Counted from the stretch's first letter, positions 1 to 9,247 are shown. The stretch: DNA of 64,000 bases from Paenibacillus sp. FSL R5-0766 (GCF_037971845.1 NZ_CP150227.1:2418001-2482000), one strand, 5' to 3'. The notes: generated by a model not told the origin, from the letters alone. A program made the numbers and translations.

Positions 1-674
1 AACTTCAAATCAAATTTGACAACAGGCAGCTTTTAAAACAAGCGTTTACCCATGCTTCTTATGTAAACGAACACCGGTTCAGTCAGCATCAGGACAACGA
101 GCGTCTGGAGTTTCTGGGCGATGCCGTGCTGGAACTGACTGTATCGGAATACTTGTATCATTTGTATCCTAACCGTCCGGAAGGTGAATTAACTAAGCTG
201 CGGGCATCCATTGTCTGTGAGCCTTCCCTCGTCAAATTTGCTGAAGCGTTGGGTTTTGGGCAGTATGTACTTCTTGGTAAAGGTGAGGAACTAACTGGAG
301 GACGAACACGGCCGGCTCTGCTGGCAGATGTGTTTGAATCTTTCATTGGTGCATTGTATCTGGATCAGGGGCTTGCGCCTGTTCGGACATTTCTTGATCA
401 GCATGTCTTCCCATTAATTGTATTGGGCAGCAAGCTGCAAATGAGTGATTACAAAACGGAACTGCAGGAACTTACTCAGCATCACAATATGGGAGCTTTG
501 GAATACCGTATCGTTGAGGAACGGGGACCTGCCCATGAACGTGAGTTTGTCTCGGAGGTCCATATGGGTCAAGAAAGGCTTGGCAGAGGTACAGGACGTT
601 CCAAAAAGGAAGCGGAACAACAGGCTGCATCTGCAGCACTTGATCGACTGAAGCTTCCGGAAGCCGGAGCTTAA
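1..674 (+). CDS. rnc: Ribonuclease III, 3' part (start lies left of window)
   Basis: The open frame (first full codon at base 3) runs into the window without a start codon and gives 223 residues. It carries the RNase III signature [20 protein letters not shown] at about bases 99-158, with the acidic residues that bind catalytic Mg2+, then a C-terminal double-stranded RNA binding domain from about base 440 (the end motif [16 protein letters not shown]). RNase III cuts double-stranded RNA in rRNA precursors and mRNAs in the cytoplasm. The order rnc-smc-ftsY is that of B. subtilis. A strong terminator follows, so smc is probably transcribed at least partly on its own here. Confidence 0.97.
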   Translation, partial: LQIKFDNRQLLKQAFTHASYVNEHRFSQHQDNERLEFLGDAVLELTVSEYLYHLYPNRPEGELTKLRASIVCEPSLVKFAEALGFGQYVLLGKGEELTGGRTRPALLADVFESFIGALYLDQGLAPVRTFLDQHVFPLIVLGSKLQMSDYKTELQELTQHHNMGALEYRIVEERGPAHEREFVSEVHMGQERLGRGTGRSKKEAEQQAASAALDRLKLPEAGA

Positions 675-696
675 CCGATAGCGCATAGACAAACGA

Positions 697-768
697 AGAG
701 CAAAGAGCAGCCCGCGGGTCCGCCCCGGCGGAAGTAATCGGCCGGACTGCTTTTTGCTCTTTTTTTTG
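697..768 (+). terminator. Intrinsic terminator after rnc
   Basis: A long imperfect hairpin has outer arms AGAGCAAAGAGCAG and CTGCTTTTTGCTCT around a GC-rich middle, followed by an uninterrupted run of T. It begins 22 bases after the rnc stop codon. Confidence 0.85.
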
Positions 769-1082
769 TAAAGAGGTTCAGGGGGAGTTTGCCTGATCGT
801 TAACTCATAAGTTGAACCTTATTTTACACAAAACGAAGAGTGCAGAACCAATCTGAAGAAGCGAAGCTAAAAGCTTTCTGAAAAAAGCTACATCGGAAGC
901 ATATGCTCCGCATTTATCAACGGATTTTTCCCTTGGATAAGGGAATCAAGAAAATCTGGGGATAAGAGCGCTCGGAGGATGGTACTGCAATTGGAGTGAT
1001 CATGTGTAATGACAATTGTTCAATTTATTTAGCGCTTGAATGCAATACTTGAAATTTGCAAGAGGAGGTGACGAGAAACCCT
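769..1082 (+). other. smc leader region holding intergenic repeat copy 1
   Basis: No coding frame is seen. Bases 845-1000 hold a folded element that also occurs upstream of rimM (9330-9475). Its main stem is 914-928 paired with 951-965, with a nested hairpin CCCTT/AAGGG in the loop. The smc ribosome binding site AGGAGGTGA lies at about 1062-1070. Confidence 0.6.
845..1000 (+). repeat. Intergenic structured repeat, copy 1
   Basis: After a small hairpin (GGAAGC/GCTCC, 895-909) comes a 15-base arm at 914-928 that pairs with 951-965, then a tail GAGCGCTCGG...GTGATC. The same order of parts occurs at 9330-9475 with different bases but kept pairing: a G-C pair in this copy is a C-G pair in the other, and a G.T pair is a T-A pair. 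It lies on the same strand as smc and about 80 bases before its start. It could be a cis-acting RNA leader or a dispersed repeat; I believe similar sequences occur between genes of other Paenibacillus but cannot verify that here. Confidence 0.6.
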
Positions 1083-4000
1083 ATGTTTTTAAAACGGATT
1101 GAATTGGGTGGATTCAAGTCATTCGCCGACAAAACGGAGATGGAATTCGTTCGAGGCATTACGGCTGTTGTAGGTCCGAACGGAAGTGGCAAGAGTAATA
1201 TATCGGACGGAATTCGCTGGGTTCTGGGGGAACAAAGTGCCAAGTCGCTGCGTGGTGGCAAGATGGAAGATATCATCTTTGCAGGCAGTGACGCACGGAA
1301 AGCCGTTAATTTCGGTGAGGTGTCGCTAACACTCGATAACGAGGATCACGCACTTGCATTGGATTTTGGTGAGGTGACAGTGACTCGTCGTGTACATCGC
1401 AGCGGAGATAGTGAATATTTTATTAACAAGCAATCTTGTCGTTTAAAGGATATCACGGAGTTGTTTATGGATACCGGCATCGGTAAGGAAGCCTACTCGA
1501 TTATTGGACAGGGGCGAATCGAAGAGATTCTGAGTACCCGTTCAGAGGATCGCAGAGGTATCTTTGAAGAAGCTTCAGGTATCGTTAAATATAAATCCCG
1601 CAAGCGGGATGCGACGCGCAAACTGGATGAGACAGAGCAAAATTTGCTGCGGATTCATGATCTGGTGACTGAACTGGAAGATCAGATTGGACCACTAAAG
1701 GAACAATCGGAGAAAGCGATCCACTATAAGGAACTTCGTTCACAGCTCAAATCACAGGAAATTTCCATGTATGTGTACCAGATCGAACAGATCCATGCGT
1801 CCTGGAGTAAGGCAAATGAGCGCCTGCAATCGCTAAAACAGGAAGAGGTTGGACTGGCAGCGATTGTCTCTACGCATGATGCCAAGCTGGAAAATGATCG
1901 GAATGCGCTGCGTATCCTGGAAACAGAGACAGAGCAACTGCAAGCCGCTTTATTGCAGTTCAGTGAAGCGACAGAGAAAAGTGAAGGGCTTGGAGAATTG
2001 CTCAAGGAGCGCTCCCACCATCTGCAAACGAATCAGGAGCAGCTCAAAGTAACGCTTGCCGCCAGTGAAGAGAGACATCGCGAACGGGAAACCGAGCTGC
2101 TTGCACTGCGTGAGAAGTTTGGCAAACTTGAGCATGAACTGAATGATGTGAGAAATCAGTTGTCCCAAGAAGAAGCCAAACTCATCGGTGTTACAGGTGG
2201 CATTAGTCAACAGCAAGAGGAAAGCCTCAAAGGCAATTTGCTGGAACTGATGAATCAGATGGCTCAGACACGAAATGAAATTCGTTATGTGGATCAGCAG
2301 AAAGAAACGCTGGAGCGCAGGATGAATCGCGCGGCTGAAGAATCAGGCAAATGGGAAGATCAGAAAGAGACACTGGAAAGTCGCAAAGCGGACATTGAGA
2401 AAAAAGTTGTTCGTTTGGGCAAAGAAATCAGTGATCTACGTGGTGGATACATTACGGAAAGTGAACGACTTCAGTCGCTGCAGAAGCTGCTCGAAGAAAG
2501 TCGGGGTACGGTCCGTAAATGGGAACAGAAGCGTGAAGCTCAAGTTTCCCGCCGCGATACGATGAAAGAGATGCAGGATGATTTTGACGGATTCATGCTG
2601 GGTGTCAAGGAAGTCCTCAAGGCTTCGCGTAAAGGTACGCTGAGCGGTGTTCATGGAGCTGTGGCTGAACTCGTTAAAGTTCCCGAGAAGATCGAACTTG
2701 CCGTAGAGACAGCAATGGGAGCATCCTTGCAGCATGTGGTCATGGAAAATGAATCAGTTTCCAGACAGGCAATCGCTTTCCTGAAGCAACGCCAGTTGGG
2801 GCGTGCAACGTTCCTGCCTCTGGATGTCATTCGTCCTCGTGCCATTGGCGCGGCTGAACGTTCCATGATCGAAGGTATGGAGGGTTTTGTGGGGATCGGC
2901 GCTGATCTCGTACAATTCGAATCCAAATATGCTTCAATCATTGGCAGCTTGCTCGGTAATGTTATTATTGCCGAAACGTTGGAGGTTGCCAATAAAATTG
3001 CGGCTCGTTGCCAGTATCGTTTCCGGGTCGTGACACTTGAAGGTGATGTGGTCAATGCCGGTGGTTCCATGACGGGTGGTAGCCAGCACAAGAAAAATGT
3101 GAGTCTGCTCAGTCGGAAAAGGCAGCTGGACCAGCTCGACCAGGATATTTTGGATACCGAAAATCAGATCGTGAAACTGCATCGCAGTGTGGATGATGTA
3201 AAAGTTCAACTGGAGCAGTGTCAGGACAAACTGGATGAACTTCGTCAGTCCGGTGACGATACCCGAAATGCAGAACAGCAGGCTTCGATGGAAATGAAGC
3301 AGGTAGAGCATGAGCTTCGCCATGTGCTTGAACAGGTTGCCGTAGCTGGGCAGGAGAAGAGTGGCTTCACCGAAGAGATCAAAGAGTTGGATACGGCTCG
3401 TATCGTCGCTGTGAAGAAGCTGGAGCAGCTTGAAGAGGAAGAAAAAGCGACCCATCGTGCCATTCATGCAGCTGAGTTTGCTCGGAAAGCCAATGAATCC
3501 GCGAAGGAAGAATTGCAGAGCCAACTCACCGAATTGAAAGTGCGCGAAGGCAAGCTTGATCAGGAGCGATTCTCCAATGGAGAACAATTGCGACGTCTGG
3601 AGCGGGAAGTGGAGTCGCTGGTGAAAGATCTTCGTCAGAATCGCACGTTGCTGGCTTCGATGGAAGCAGATCTCAAGAAAACACAGACCGAGAGTGTCAA
3701 GCAGATTGAAGATCTGAACCAGTACAAGCTGAAAAAAGCGGAAGCTTCCCAGGAGCTGGACTTCAAACGAGCTGCCCGAAGTGAGTTGTCGAAAAAGCTT
3801 GAGCTTGCCGAGAGCGAAACAAAGGAACAGCGTACGCAGTTAAAAGCTGTGGAAGAGCAGATGCGACAGACGGAAATTTCCGTGAACCGGTTGGATGTTG
3901 AGCTGGAAAATATACTGCGAAAGCTGACGGATGAATACGAACTGGGCTATGAACTGGCCAAAGAGCGTTATCCTGTGCCGGAAGATGTGGAGCATACACA

Positions 4001-4652
4001 GGCAGAGGTACAGAAGCTGAAGCGCAGTATATCCGCCCTGGGTGATGTTAACCTGGGAGCGATTGAGGAGTTCCAGCGCGTCAATGAGCGATACGAGTTC
4101 CTGAGTGAACAGAAGAATGACCTGGTGGAAGCCAAAACAACGTTGTATCAGGTTATTCGGGAAATGGAAGACGAGATGGCGAAGCGATTCAAAATCACGT
4201 TTGATGCCATCCGCCGTGAGTTCGGTACCGTGTTTAGCAAGCTGTTTGGCGGGGGACGTGCTGACCTTGTTCTGATGGACCCGGAGCGTTTGCTTGAAAC
4301 GGGAATAGATATTGTGGCTCAGCCACCAGGTAAGAAACTGCAAAACCTGCAGTTGTTATCCGGTGGGGAGCGGGCATTGACGGCGATGGCTTTGTTATTT
4401 GCTATTCTGCATGTCAAACCTGTACCATTCTGCGTGCTGGATGAAGTAGAGGCAGCACTGGACGAAGCTAACGTGGTACGTTTTGCCCAGTACTTGCGTG
4501 AATTCTCCGAACAGACACAGTTTATCGTTGTTACCCATCGTAAAGGTACGATGGAAGAGGCAGATGTGCTGTACGGTGTTACAATGGAAGAGGGCGGAGT
4601 ATCCAAGCTTGTTTCGGTTAAACTGGAAGATGAGGAAGCAGTAATTGCCTGA
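1083..4652 (+). CDS. smc: Chromosome segregation ATPase SMC
   Basis: This is an SMC protein of 1189 residues, normal for the family. It forms a coiled-coil dimer that, with ScpA and ScpB, loads at the origin region and organises sister chromosomes. Residues 31-38 are the Walker A motif GPNGSGKS. Long heptad-rich coiled coils flank a hinge at about 520-670. The C-terminal head has the signature LSGGERAL near residue 1092 and Walker B CVLDEVEAALDEAN near 1117. An in-frame ATG at 1056 lies upstream of the Shine-Dalgarno AGGAGGTGA; the ATG at 1083, giving MFLKRIELGGFKSF, is correctly spaced and matches the family N-terminus. ftsY follows after about 110 bases. Confidence 0.98.
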   Translation: MFLKRIELGGFKSFADKTEMEFVRGITAVVGPNGSGKSNISDGIRWVLGEQSAKSLRGGKMEDIIFAGSDARKAVNFGEVSLTLDNEDHALALDFGEVTVTRRVHRSGDSEYFINKQSCRLKDITELFMDTGIGKEAYSIIGQGRIEEILSTRSEDRRGIFEEASGIVKYKSRKRDATRKLDETEQNLLRIHDLVTELEDQIGPLKEQSEKAIHYKELRSQLKSQEISMYVYQIEQIHASWSKANERLQSLKQEEVGLAAIVSTHDAKLENDRNALRILETETEQLQAALLQFSEATEKSEGLGELLKERSHHLQTNQEQLKVTLAASEERHRERETELLALREKFGKLEHELNDVRNQLSQEEAKLIGVTGGISQQQEESLKGNLLELMNQMAQTRNEIRYVDQQKETLERRMNRAAEESGKWEDQKETLESRKADIEKKVVRLGKEISDLRGGYITESERLQSLQKLLEESRGTVRKWEQKREAQVSRRDTMKEMQDDFDGFMLGVKEVLKASRKGTLSGVHGAVAELVKVPEKIELAVETAMGASLQHVVMENESVSRQAIAFLKQRQLGRATFLPLDVIRPRAIGAAERSMIEGMEGFVGIGADLVQFESKYASIIGSLLGNVIIAETLEVANKIAARCQYRFRVVTLEGDVVNAGGSMTGGSQHKKNVSLLSRKRQLDQLDQDILDTENQIVKLHRSVDDVKVQLEQCQDKLDELRQSGDDTRNAEQQASMEMKQVEHELRHVLEQVAVAGQEKSGFTEEIKELDTARIVAVKKLEQLEEEEKATHRAIHAAEFARKANESAKEELQSQLTELKVREGKLDQERFSNGEQLRRLEREVESLVKDLRQNRTLLASMEADLKKTQTESVKQIEDLNQYKLKKAEASQELDFKRAARSELSKKLELAESETKEQRTQLKAVEEQMRQTEISVNRLDVELENILRKLTDEYELGYELAKERYPVPEDVEHTQAEVQKLKRSISALGDVNLGAIEEFQRVNERYEFLSEQKNDLVEAKTTLYQVIREMEDEMAKRFKITFDAIRREFGTVFSKLFGGGRADLVLMDPERLLETGIDIVAQPPGKKLQNLQLLSGGERALTAMALLFAILHVKPVPFCVLDEVEAALDEANVVRFAQYLREFSEQTQFIVVTHRKGTMEEADVLYGVTMEEGGVSKLVSVKLEDEEAVIA

Positions 4653-4760
4653 TCTGATCCAAACCTGCGAGACAAACGAACTCATTGTAATCATTGAAAA
4701 TCATTCAGATTGAGCATTTTTGCAAAAGCGCTTAGATTATGGACACGATGGAGGGGCTTT

Positions 4761-5774
4761 ATGAGTTTTTTTAAAAAGCTGAGAGACAGCATTGCAAGCA
4801 AAACGGAGTCGGTCACCAAACAGTTCAAGGATGGATTGGAAAAGACACGTAAAGGGTTAGTGGAAAAAGTGTCGGATCTCGTAATCCGCCGCAAAAAAAT
4901 CGATGAAGAGTTCTATGAAGAACTGGAAGAGATTTTGATCGGAGCAGACGTTGGTGTGAATACAGTCATGAATCTGATCGAAGACCTGCGCGTTGAGGTG
5001 AAAAAACGCAAAATTGAGGACGCGGCTGAGCTGCAGCCTGTATTGTCCGAGAAACTGACGGATCTTCTTCGCGGTGAACAGAATAACGAATTGAAAATGA
5101 ACCCGGATGGCATTACCGTCATTTTGTTCGTTGGTGTTAACGGTGTTGGTAAAACAACAACGATTGGCAAGCTGGCACATCGATTTAAACAGCAAGGTAA
5201 AAAAGTCATCATGGCAGCTGGAGATACGTTCCGTGCCGGAGCCATTGAACAGCTGGAAGTATGGGGACAACGTGCCGGTGTCGATGTGATCAAACAGCAA
5301 TCTGGTTCTGATCCAGCAGCGGTTATGTATGATGCGGTACAAGCAGCGAAACAACGGGGTGCGGATGTTCTGCTCTGTGATACAGCAGGTCGTCTGCAAA
5401 ACAAATCGAACCTGATGGACGAGCTTAACAAGATCTATCGTGTCATTCAGCGTGAAATTCCGGATGCTCCGCATGAAGTACTGATGGTACTGGATGCAAC
5501 AACAGGTCAAAATGCCTTAAATCAGGCTAAACTTTTCGGTGAGAAAAGCGGTGTAACTGGCCTCGTACTGACGAAACTGGATGGAACAGCCAAAGGGGGG
5601 ATCGTTGTTGCGATCCGTCAGGAGCTGGACTTGCCAGTGAAACTCGTTGGACTTGGTGAGAAAATTGATGATCTGCAGCAGTTTGATTCAGAGCAATTTG
5701 TGCATGCTTTGTTCGCCGGATTGATCCAGGAACAGCCAGCGGAAAGTGCTGAAGAAGAGGAAGCTAATTCCTAG
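4761..5774 (+). CDS. ftsY: Signal recognition particle receptor FtsY
   Basis: FtsY is the membrane-associated SRP receptor GTPase that binds Ffh and delivers ribosomes making membrane proteins to the translocon. The 337 residues hold an N-domain helical bundle, then the G domain with G1 GVNGVGKTTT, the insertion-box motif DTFRAGAIEQL, G3 DTAGR and G4 TKLDG. The acidic A domain seen in Gram-negatives is missing, as usual in Bacillales. The start at 4761 (MSFFKKLRDS) follows GGAGGGGC at good spacing; an in-frame ATG at 4710 lacks such a site. Ffh is encoded 1.5 kb downstream. Confidence 0.97.
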   Translation: MSFFKKLRDSIASKTESVTKQFKDGLEKTRKGLVEKVSDLVIRRKKIDEEFYEELEEILIGADVGVNTVMNLIEDLRVEVKKRKIEDAAELQPVLSEKLTDLLRGEQNNELKMNPDGITVILFVGVNGVGKTTTIGKLAHRFKQQGKKVIMAAGDTFRAGAIEQLEVWGQRAGVDVIKQQSGSDPAAVMYDAVQAAKQRGADVLLCDTAGRLQNKSNLMDELNKIYRVIQREIPDAPHEVLMVLDATTGQNALNQAKLFGEKSGVTGLVLTKLDGTAKGGIVVAIRQELDLPVKLVGLGEKIDDLQQFDSEQFVHALFAGLIQEQPAESAEEEEANS

Positions 5775-5809
5775 AGTCATTAATAATAGGATGAATTAGT
5801 AATGTTAAC

Positions 5810-5864
5810 CGTATTGCCAGTGATATACGTGATAAGTGTCACGTGTAATGTCACTGGCAATACG
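5810..5864. promoter_or_regulatory. Large inverted repeat overlapping a promoter (possible operator)
   Basis: Bases 5810-5823 (CGTATTGCCAGTGA) and 5851-5864 are perfect 14-base inverted copies. Inside them CGTGA (5828-5832) pairs with TCACG (5839-5843). No T run follows, so it is a poor terminator for ftsY. The right arm ends two bases before a TATAAT box at 5867-5872, which suggests an operator or an RNA stem at the start of the next transcript. Confidence 0.55.
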
Positions 5865-5872
5865 TGTATAAT
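5844..5872 (+). promoter_or_regulatory. Probable promoter of the TrhA-type gene
   Basis: A perfect -10 box TATAAT lies at 5867-5872. The hexamer 17 bases upstream (TGTAAT, 5844-5849) is a weak -35, which is consistent with an activator or repressor acting through the inverted repeat that covers it. Confidence 0.5.
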
Positions 5873-5920
5873 GGAGGAATAAAGAAGGCAATGTTAAAGG
5901 GTTAGAAAGGACGGTTGAAA

Positions 5921-6568
5921 ATGGCCAATACGTATACCTATTCTCGCCGTGAAGAAGTCGCCAATGCGGTGACACATGGAATCGGCGCTGCACTCAGTGT
6001 AGCTGCACTGGTGATATTGATTGTATTTTCAAGTATGAAAGGCACGGCTTGGCATGTGGTCAGTTTCACGATCTACGGGATCACGATGCTGCTGCTCTAT
6101 ACAAGCTCTACACTCGTGCATGCATGGAAAGATGGAAAAGTGAAAGATTTATTTGAGATTTTCGACCATTCTTCCATATATTTGTTTATTGCCGGATCGT
6201 ACACTCCGCTTTTGTTTATTGCTGTTCGCGGTACACTTGGATGGACCCTGTTTGGTATAATCTGGGGAATCGCATTATTCGGCGTGATCTTTAAGGCATT
6301 TTTTACGAAAAAGTTTCTATTCATGTCCACGATTTTCTATATTGCGATGGGCTGGCTCATCGTTATTGCCTGGCAACCGCTTATGGCTGCCATTCCAACA
6401 GGCGGAATCGTGCTGCTGGTTGCTGGAGGCCTGATGTATACACTGGGTACGCTCTTTTATGTATGGCGTGGATTTCCGTACCACCATGCGATTTGGCATC
6501 TCTTTGTGTTAGCAGGCAGTATTCTTCATTTCTTTATGGTACTGCTGTACCTGACACCACTTCGTTAG
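5921..6568 (+). CDS. Hemolysin III / TrhA (PAQR-type) family membrane protein
   Basis: The 215-residue protein has about seven hydrophobic helices and the hemolysin III family layout: an N-terminal EEVANAVTHGIGA motif, IFDHSSIYLFIAGSYTP in the third helix region and a C-terminal HHAIWHLFVLAGSILHFF. The conserved His, Asp and Ser residues are those that in PAQR relatives bind a metal within the membrane. B. subtilis members (YplQ) have been tied to membrane energy and fluidity control; a role in lysing cells is doubtful. ATG 5921 follows AGAAAGGA; TTG 5915 in frame is possible. It is a single gene bounded by its own promoter and terminator. Confidence 0.9.
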   Translation: MANTYTYSRREEVANAVTHGIGAALSVAALVILIVFSSMKGTAWHVVSFTIYGITMLLLYTSSTLVHAWKDGKVKDLFEIFDHSSIYLFIAGSYTPLLFIAVRGTLGWTLFGIIWGIALFGVIFKAFFTKKFLFMSTIFYIAMGWLIVIAWQPLMAAIPTGGIVLLVAGGLMYTLGTLFYVWRGFPYHHAIWHLFVLAGSILHFFMVLLYLTPLR

Positions 6569-6577
6569 AACACCATA

Positions 6578-6618
6578 AACGGATGCATCTCCACGGACTG
6601 AGACGCATTCGTTTTTTC
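6578..6618 (+). terminator. Intrinsic terminator after the TrhA-type gene
   Basis: AACGGATGC pairs with GCATTCGTT (one G.T pair), with an inner TCTC/GAGA, then a run of six T. It starts 10 bases after the stop codon. Confidence 0.85.
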
Positions 6619-6746
6619 TTCTACATAGAGGTGGATCGCAGAGATACAGATCGGATTTGCTTGTAGTGAAAAAGGGTATAAACCACCCGTTAAACATCGA
6701 AATAACATATCATCAGAGCTGTTTTTATTGTGACAAGTATTTTTGC

Positions 6747-6775
6747 TTGACAACCTGATTTGTTTTAGGTATTAT
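6747..6775 (+). promoter_or_regulatory. SigA-type promoter of ylxM-ffh
   Basis: TTGACA (6747-6752), a spacer of 17 bases, and TATTAT (6770-6775). It lies 55 bases before the ylxM start. Confidence 0.8.
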
Positions 6776-6830
6776 TAGGAACGTTGCAAGAGTGTAAAGT
6801 GTTTTTCCTTGACGAAGGGAGTGCCCCGAT

Positions 6831-7181
6831 GTGAGTCAAGAAAATCGGCTTGAGAAGACAAACCGGATTAACTTGCTGTTTGCTTTTTATGAATTGTTAC
6901 TTACCGAGAAACAGCAGACTTTTCTAAAGTATTACTTTCATGACGATTTCTCACTTGGTGAAATTGCAGCCGAGTTTGAGATCAGCCGCCAGGCGGTATA
7001 CGAGCATATCAAGCGTGCCGAACAAGTGCTGGAAAATTACGAAAGCAAGCTGGGCTTGCTGGAAAAGCATGAACGGCGTAATCGCAATCTTGAAGATTTG
7101 CAAAATGCATTGGAACGCGCAGGCGTCTCCATTGATAACAACAAACAAATACACGATATCGTTGCTCAGCTTAGTGAATGA
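6831..7181 (+). CDS. ylxM: YlxM family DNA-binding protein (SRP-associated)
   Basis: The 116 residues belong to the YlxM/p13 family, which has a sigma-70 region 4-like helix-turn-helix: the segment LGEIAAEFEISRQAVYEHIK (about residues 42-61) is the helix-turn-helix. In Streptococcus mutans YlxM binds Ffh and modulates SRP GTPase activity, and the gene sits just before ffh here as in most Firmicutes. The start is GTG at 6831, overlapping an ATG whose next codon is TGA, so the ATG cannot be used. ffh follows after 62 bases. Confidence 0.92.
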   Translation: MSQENRLEKTNRINLLFAFYELLLTEKQQTFLKYYFHDDFSLGEIAAEFEISRQAVYEHIKRAEQVLENYESKLGLLEKHERRNRNLEDLQNALERAGVSIDNNKQIHDIVAQLSE

Positions 7182-7243
7182 AAATTGGCTGAACGGAACG
7201 TATCGGTCTTGAAAACAGTATTAAAGCTTAAGGAGGTGGGATC

Positions 7244-8620
7244 ATGGCATTTGAAGGATTAACGACCCGATTACAGAATGTGTTCAGCAAGCTGCGTGGC
7301 AAAGGCAAGGTGTCTGATGAAGATGTAGCCGAGGCTATGCGCGAGGTACGTCTGGCATTGCTCGAAGCGGATGTAAACTTCAAAGTGGTCAAGGAATTCA
7401 TCGCCAAGGTGAAAGAGAAGGCTGTTGGCAAAGAAGTGATGGAGAGCTTCACGCCAGGAATGGTCATCATCGACATCGTTAACAAGGAACTAACGGATTT
7501 GATGGGTGGAAGCCAAGCGAAACTGGCTAAAGCGAACAAACCGCCTACGGTGCTGATGATGGTTGGTTTGCAGGGTGCTGGTAAAACAACCACATCGGGT
7601 AAACTGGCTAAAATGCTGCAAAAGCAAAACAGTAGACCATTGCTTGTTGCAGGCGATATATATCGTCCGGCAGCGATCAAACAGTTGCAAGTACTTGGCG
7701 AGCAGATCAAAGCGCCGGTATTCACACTGGGAGATCAGACAAGCCCTGTTGAGATCGCACGTCAAGGTCTCCAACATGCCAAAGATAACGGTAATGACTA
7801 TGTCATTATCGATACAGCTGGACGTCTGCATGTTGATGAAGAACTGATGGAAGAACTTCGCCAGATTCACAGCGTAGTGAATCCGGATGAAGTACTGCTT
7901 GTCGTAGACAGCATGACAGGTCAGGATGCGGTTAACGTAGCAGAACACTTTAACCAGCAGCTTAATCTGACCGGGGTTGTCCTGACAAAGCTGGATGGAG
8001 ATACTCGTGGTGGTGCTGCGCTTTCCGTCAAAGCAGTTACGGGTTGTCCAATCAAGTTTGCTTCCCTTGGAGAGAAACTTGACGCTTTGGAGCCGTTCCA
8101 CCCGGAACGTATGGCTTCACGGATCCTCGGTATGGGTGATATGTTATCTCTGATTGAGAAAGCACAATTAAACATTGATACCGATAAAGCCAAGGAAATG
8201 GAACGGAAGATGCGTAATGCAGAATTCACGTTTGAAGATTTCCTGGAGCAGATGGATCAAGTGAAAAAGCTGGGACCAATCGATCAGATCATGGATATGA
8301 TTCCTGGCATGGGCAAGATGAAACAAGCCAAAGATCTGAAGGTTGATGATAAACAGATGGGCCGGATTGAAGCGATCGTTTACTCAATGACGACCGAGGA
8401 GAAACGCAACCCGGACATGATCAACCATAGCCGCCGTAAGCGTATTGCTACCGGAAGCGGAACATCTCTGGCTGAAGTAAATCGTCTGATCAAGCAATTT
8501 GATGAGATGCGCCGCATGATGAAACAGTTCTCGGATATGATGGGACCTAAAGGCGGCAAAAATAAAGCGATGAAGCAGCTTAAAGGCATGGGAAAAGGAA
8601 TGAAGTTTCCTTTCCGTTGA
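7244..8620 (+). CDS. ffh: Signal recognition particle protein Ffh
   Basis: Ffh binds the SRP RNA and hydrophobic signal sequences as they leave the ribosome, then docks to FtsY. The 458 residues hold the N domain (1-90), the G domain with G1 GLQGAGKTTTSGKLA, DTAGR and TKLDGDTRGGAA, and the Met-rich M domain from about residue 310 with the RNA-binding stretch SRRKRIATGSGTS and a methionine-rich tail. An AAGGAGGTG site precedes the ATG. It is the main gene of the ylxM-ffh-rpsP-khpA transcription unit. Confidence 0.98.
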   Translation: MAFEGLTTRLQNVFSKLRGKGKVSDEDVAEAMREVRLALLEADVNFKVVKEFIAKVKEKAVGKEVMESFTPGMVIIDIVNKELTDLMGGSQAKLAKANKPPTVLMMVGLQGAGKTTTSGKLAKMLQKQNSRPLLVAGDIYRPAAIKQLQVLGEQIKAPVFTLGDQTSPVEIARQGLQHAKDNGNDYVIIDTAGRLHVDEELMEELRQIHSVVNPDEVLLVVDSMTGQDAVNVAEHFNQQLNLTGVVLTKLDGDTRGGAALSVKAVTGCPIKFASLGEKLDALEPFHPERMASRILGMGDMLSLIEKAQLNIDTDKAKEMERKMRNAEFTFEDFLEQMDQVKKLGPIDQIMDMIPGMGKMKQAKDLKVDDKQMGRIEAIVYSMTTEEKRNPDMINHSRRKRIATGSGTSLAEVNRLIKQFDEMRRMMKQFSDMMGPKGGKNKAMKQLKGMGKGMKFPFR

Positions 8621-8673
8621 TTTAAACGAAGCTGGATCATATACAGATTTCATTGAAGGAGGTGAATTTTCAA

Positions 8674-8946
8674 ATGGCAGTTCGTATTCGTCTGAAACGT
8701 ATGGGTGCTCACAAAGCTCCTTTCTACCGCGTAGTGGTATCGGATTCCCGTTCCCCACGTGACGGTCGTTTTATCGAGGAGATCGGTTACTACAACCCGG
8801 TTGAACAACCGGCTGTTGTTAAGATCGATGAAGATAAAGCATTGGCATGGCTTCAAAACGGTGCACAAGCATCTGACACTGTCCGCAACTTGCTTAGCAA
8901 AGCGGGCGTGATGAAGAAGTTCCACGAGTCTAAATTATCTAAATAA
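8674..8946 (+). CDS. rpsP: 30S ribosomal protein S16
   Basis: The 90 residues start [19 protein letters not shown], the typical S16 N-terminus, and keep the family length. S16 stabilises the 5' domain of 16S rRNA during small-subunit assembly. The start at 8674 is set by AAGGAGGTG at 8656-8664; an in-frame ATG at 8653 lies before that site. It stands between ffh and khpA, as in B. subtilis. Confidence 0.98.
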   Translation: MAVRIRLKRMGAHKAPFYRVVVSDSRSPRDGRFIEEIGYYNPVEQPAVVKIDEDKALAWLQNGAQASDTVRNLLSKAGVMKKFHESKLSK

Positions 8947-8969
8947 AGTGCTGATTCGGAGGGTCATCT

Positions 8970-9200
8970 ATGGAAGAATTAGTAAGCATAATTGCTAAGG
9001 CTTTAGTCGATCATCCGGAAGATGTGACGGTTCGGACGGTTGAGAAAGACCGGCTTGTCGTTTATGAGTTAACCGTTCATCCTGACGATGTCGGGAAGGT
9101 AATTGGTAAACAGGGACGAATCGCGAAATCACTTCGTACGGTCGTCACATCAGCAGCAGTTAAGATGGATAAACGGGTTACCGTTGATATCATATCTTAA
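8970..9200 (+). CDS. khpA: KH-domain RNA-binding protein KhpA
   Basis: The 76 residues form one KH domain with the GKQGRIAK loop (variant GxxG) that contacts RNA. KhpA (YlqC) works with KhpB (Jag) in Gram-positives and affects cell elongation and small-RNA binding. It follows rpsP by 23 bases. The B. subtilis neighbour ylqD is missing, and a terminator and a repeat element separate khpA from rimM. Confidence 0.95.
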   Translation: MEELVSIIAKALVDHPEDVTVRTVEKDRLVVYELTVHPDDVGKVIGKQGRIAKSLRTVVTSAAVKMDKRVTVDIIS

Positions 9201-9207
9201 AGATATA

Positions 9208-9247
9208 CGAAAGGGGGTTAGGATGCATGTCCTAGCCCCTTTTCGTG
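9208..9247 (+). terminator. Terminator after khpA
   Basis: CGAAAGGGGGTTAGGA pairs with TCCTAGCCCCTTTTCG across a short loop. The T run is inside the stem, so termination may be partial and let transcription reach rimM. Confidence 0.65.
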
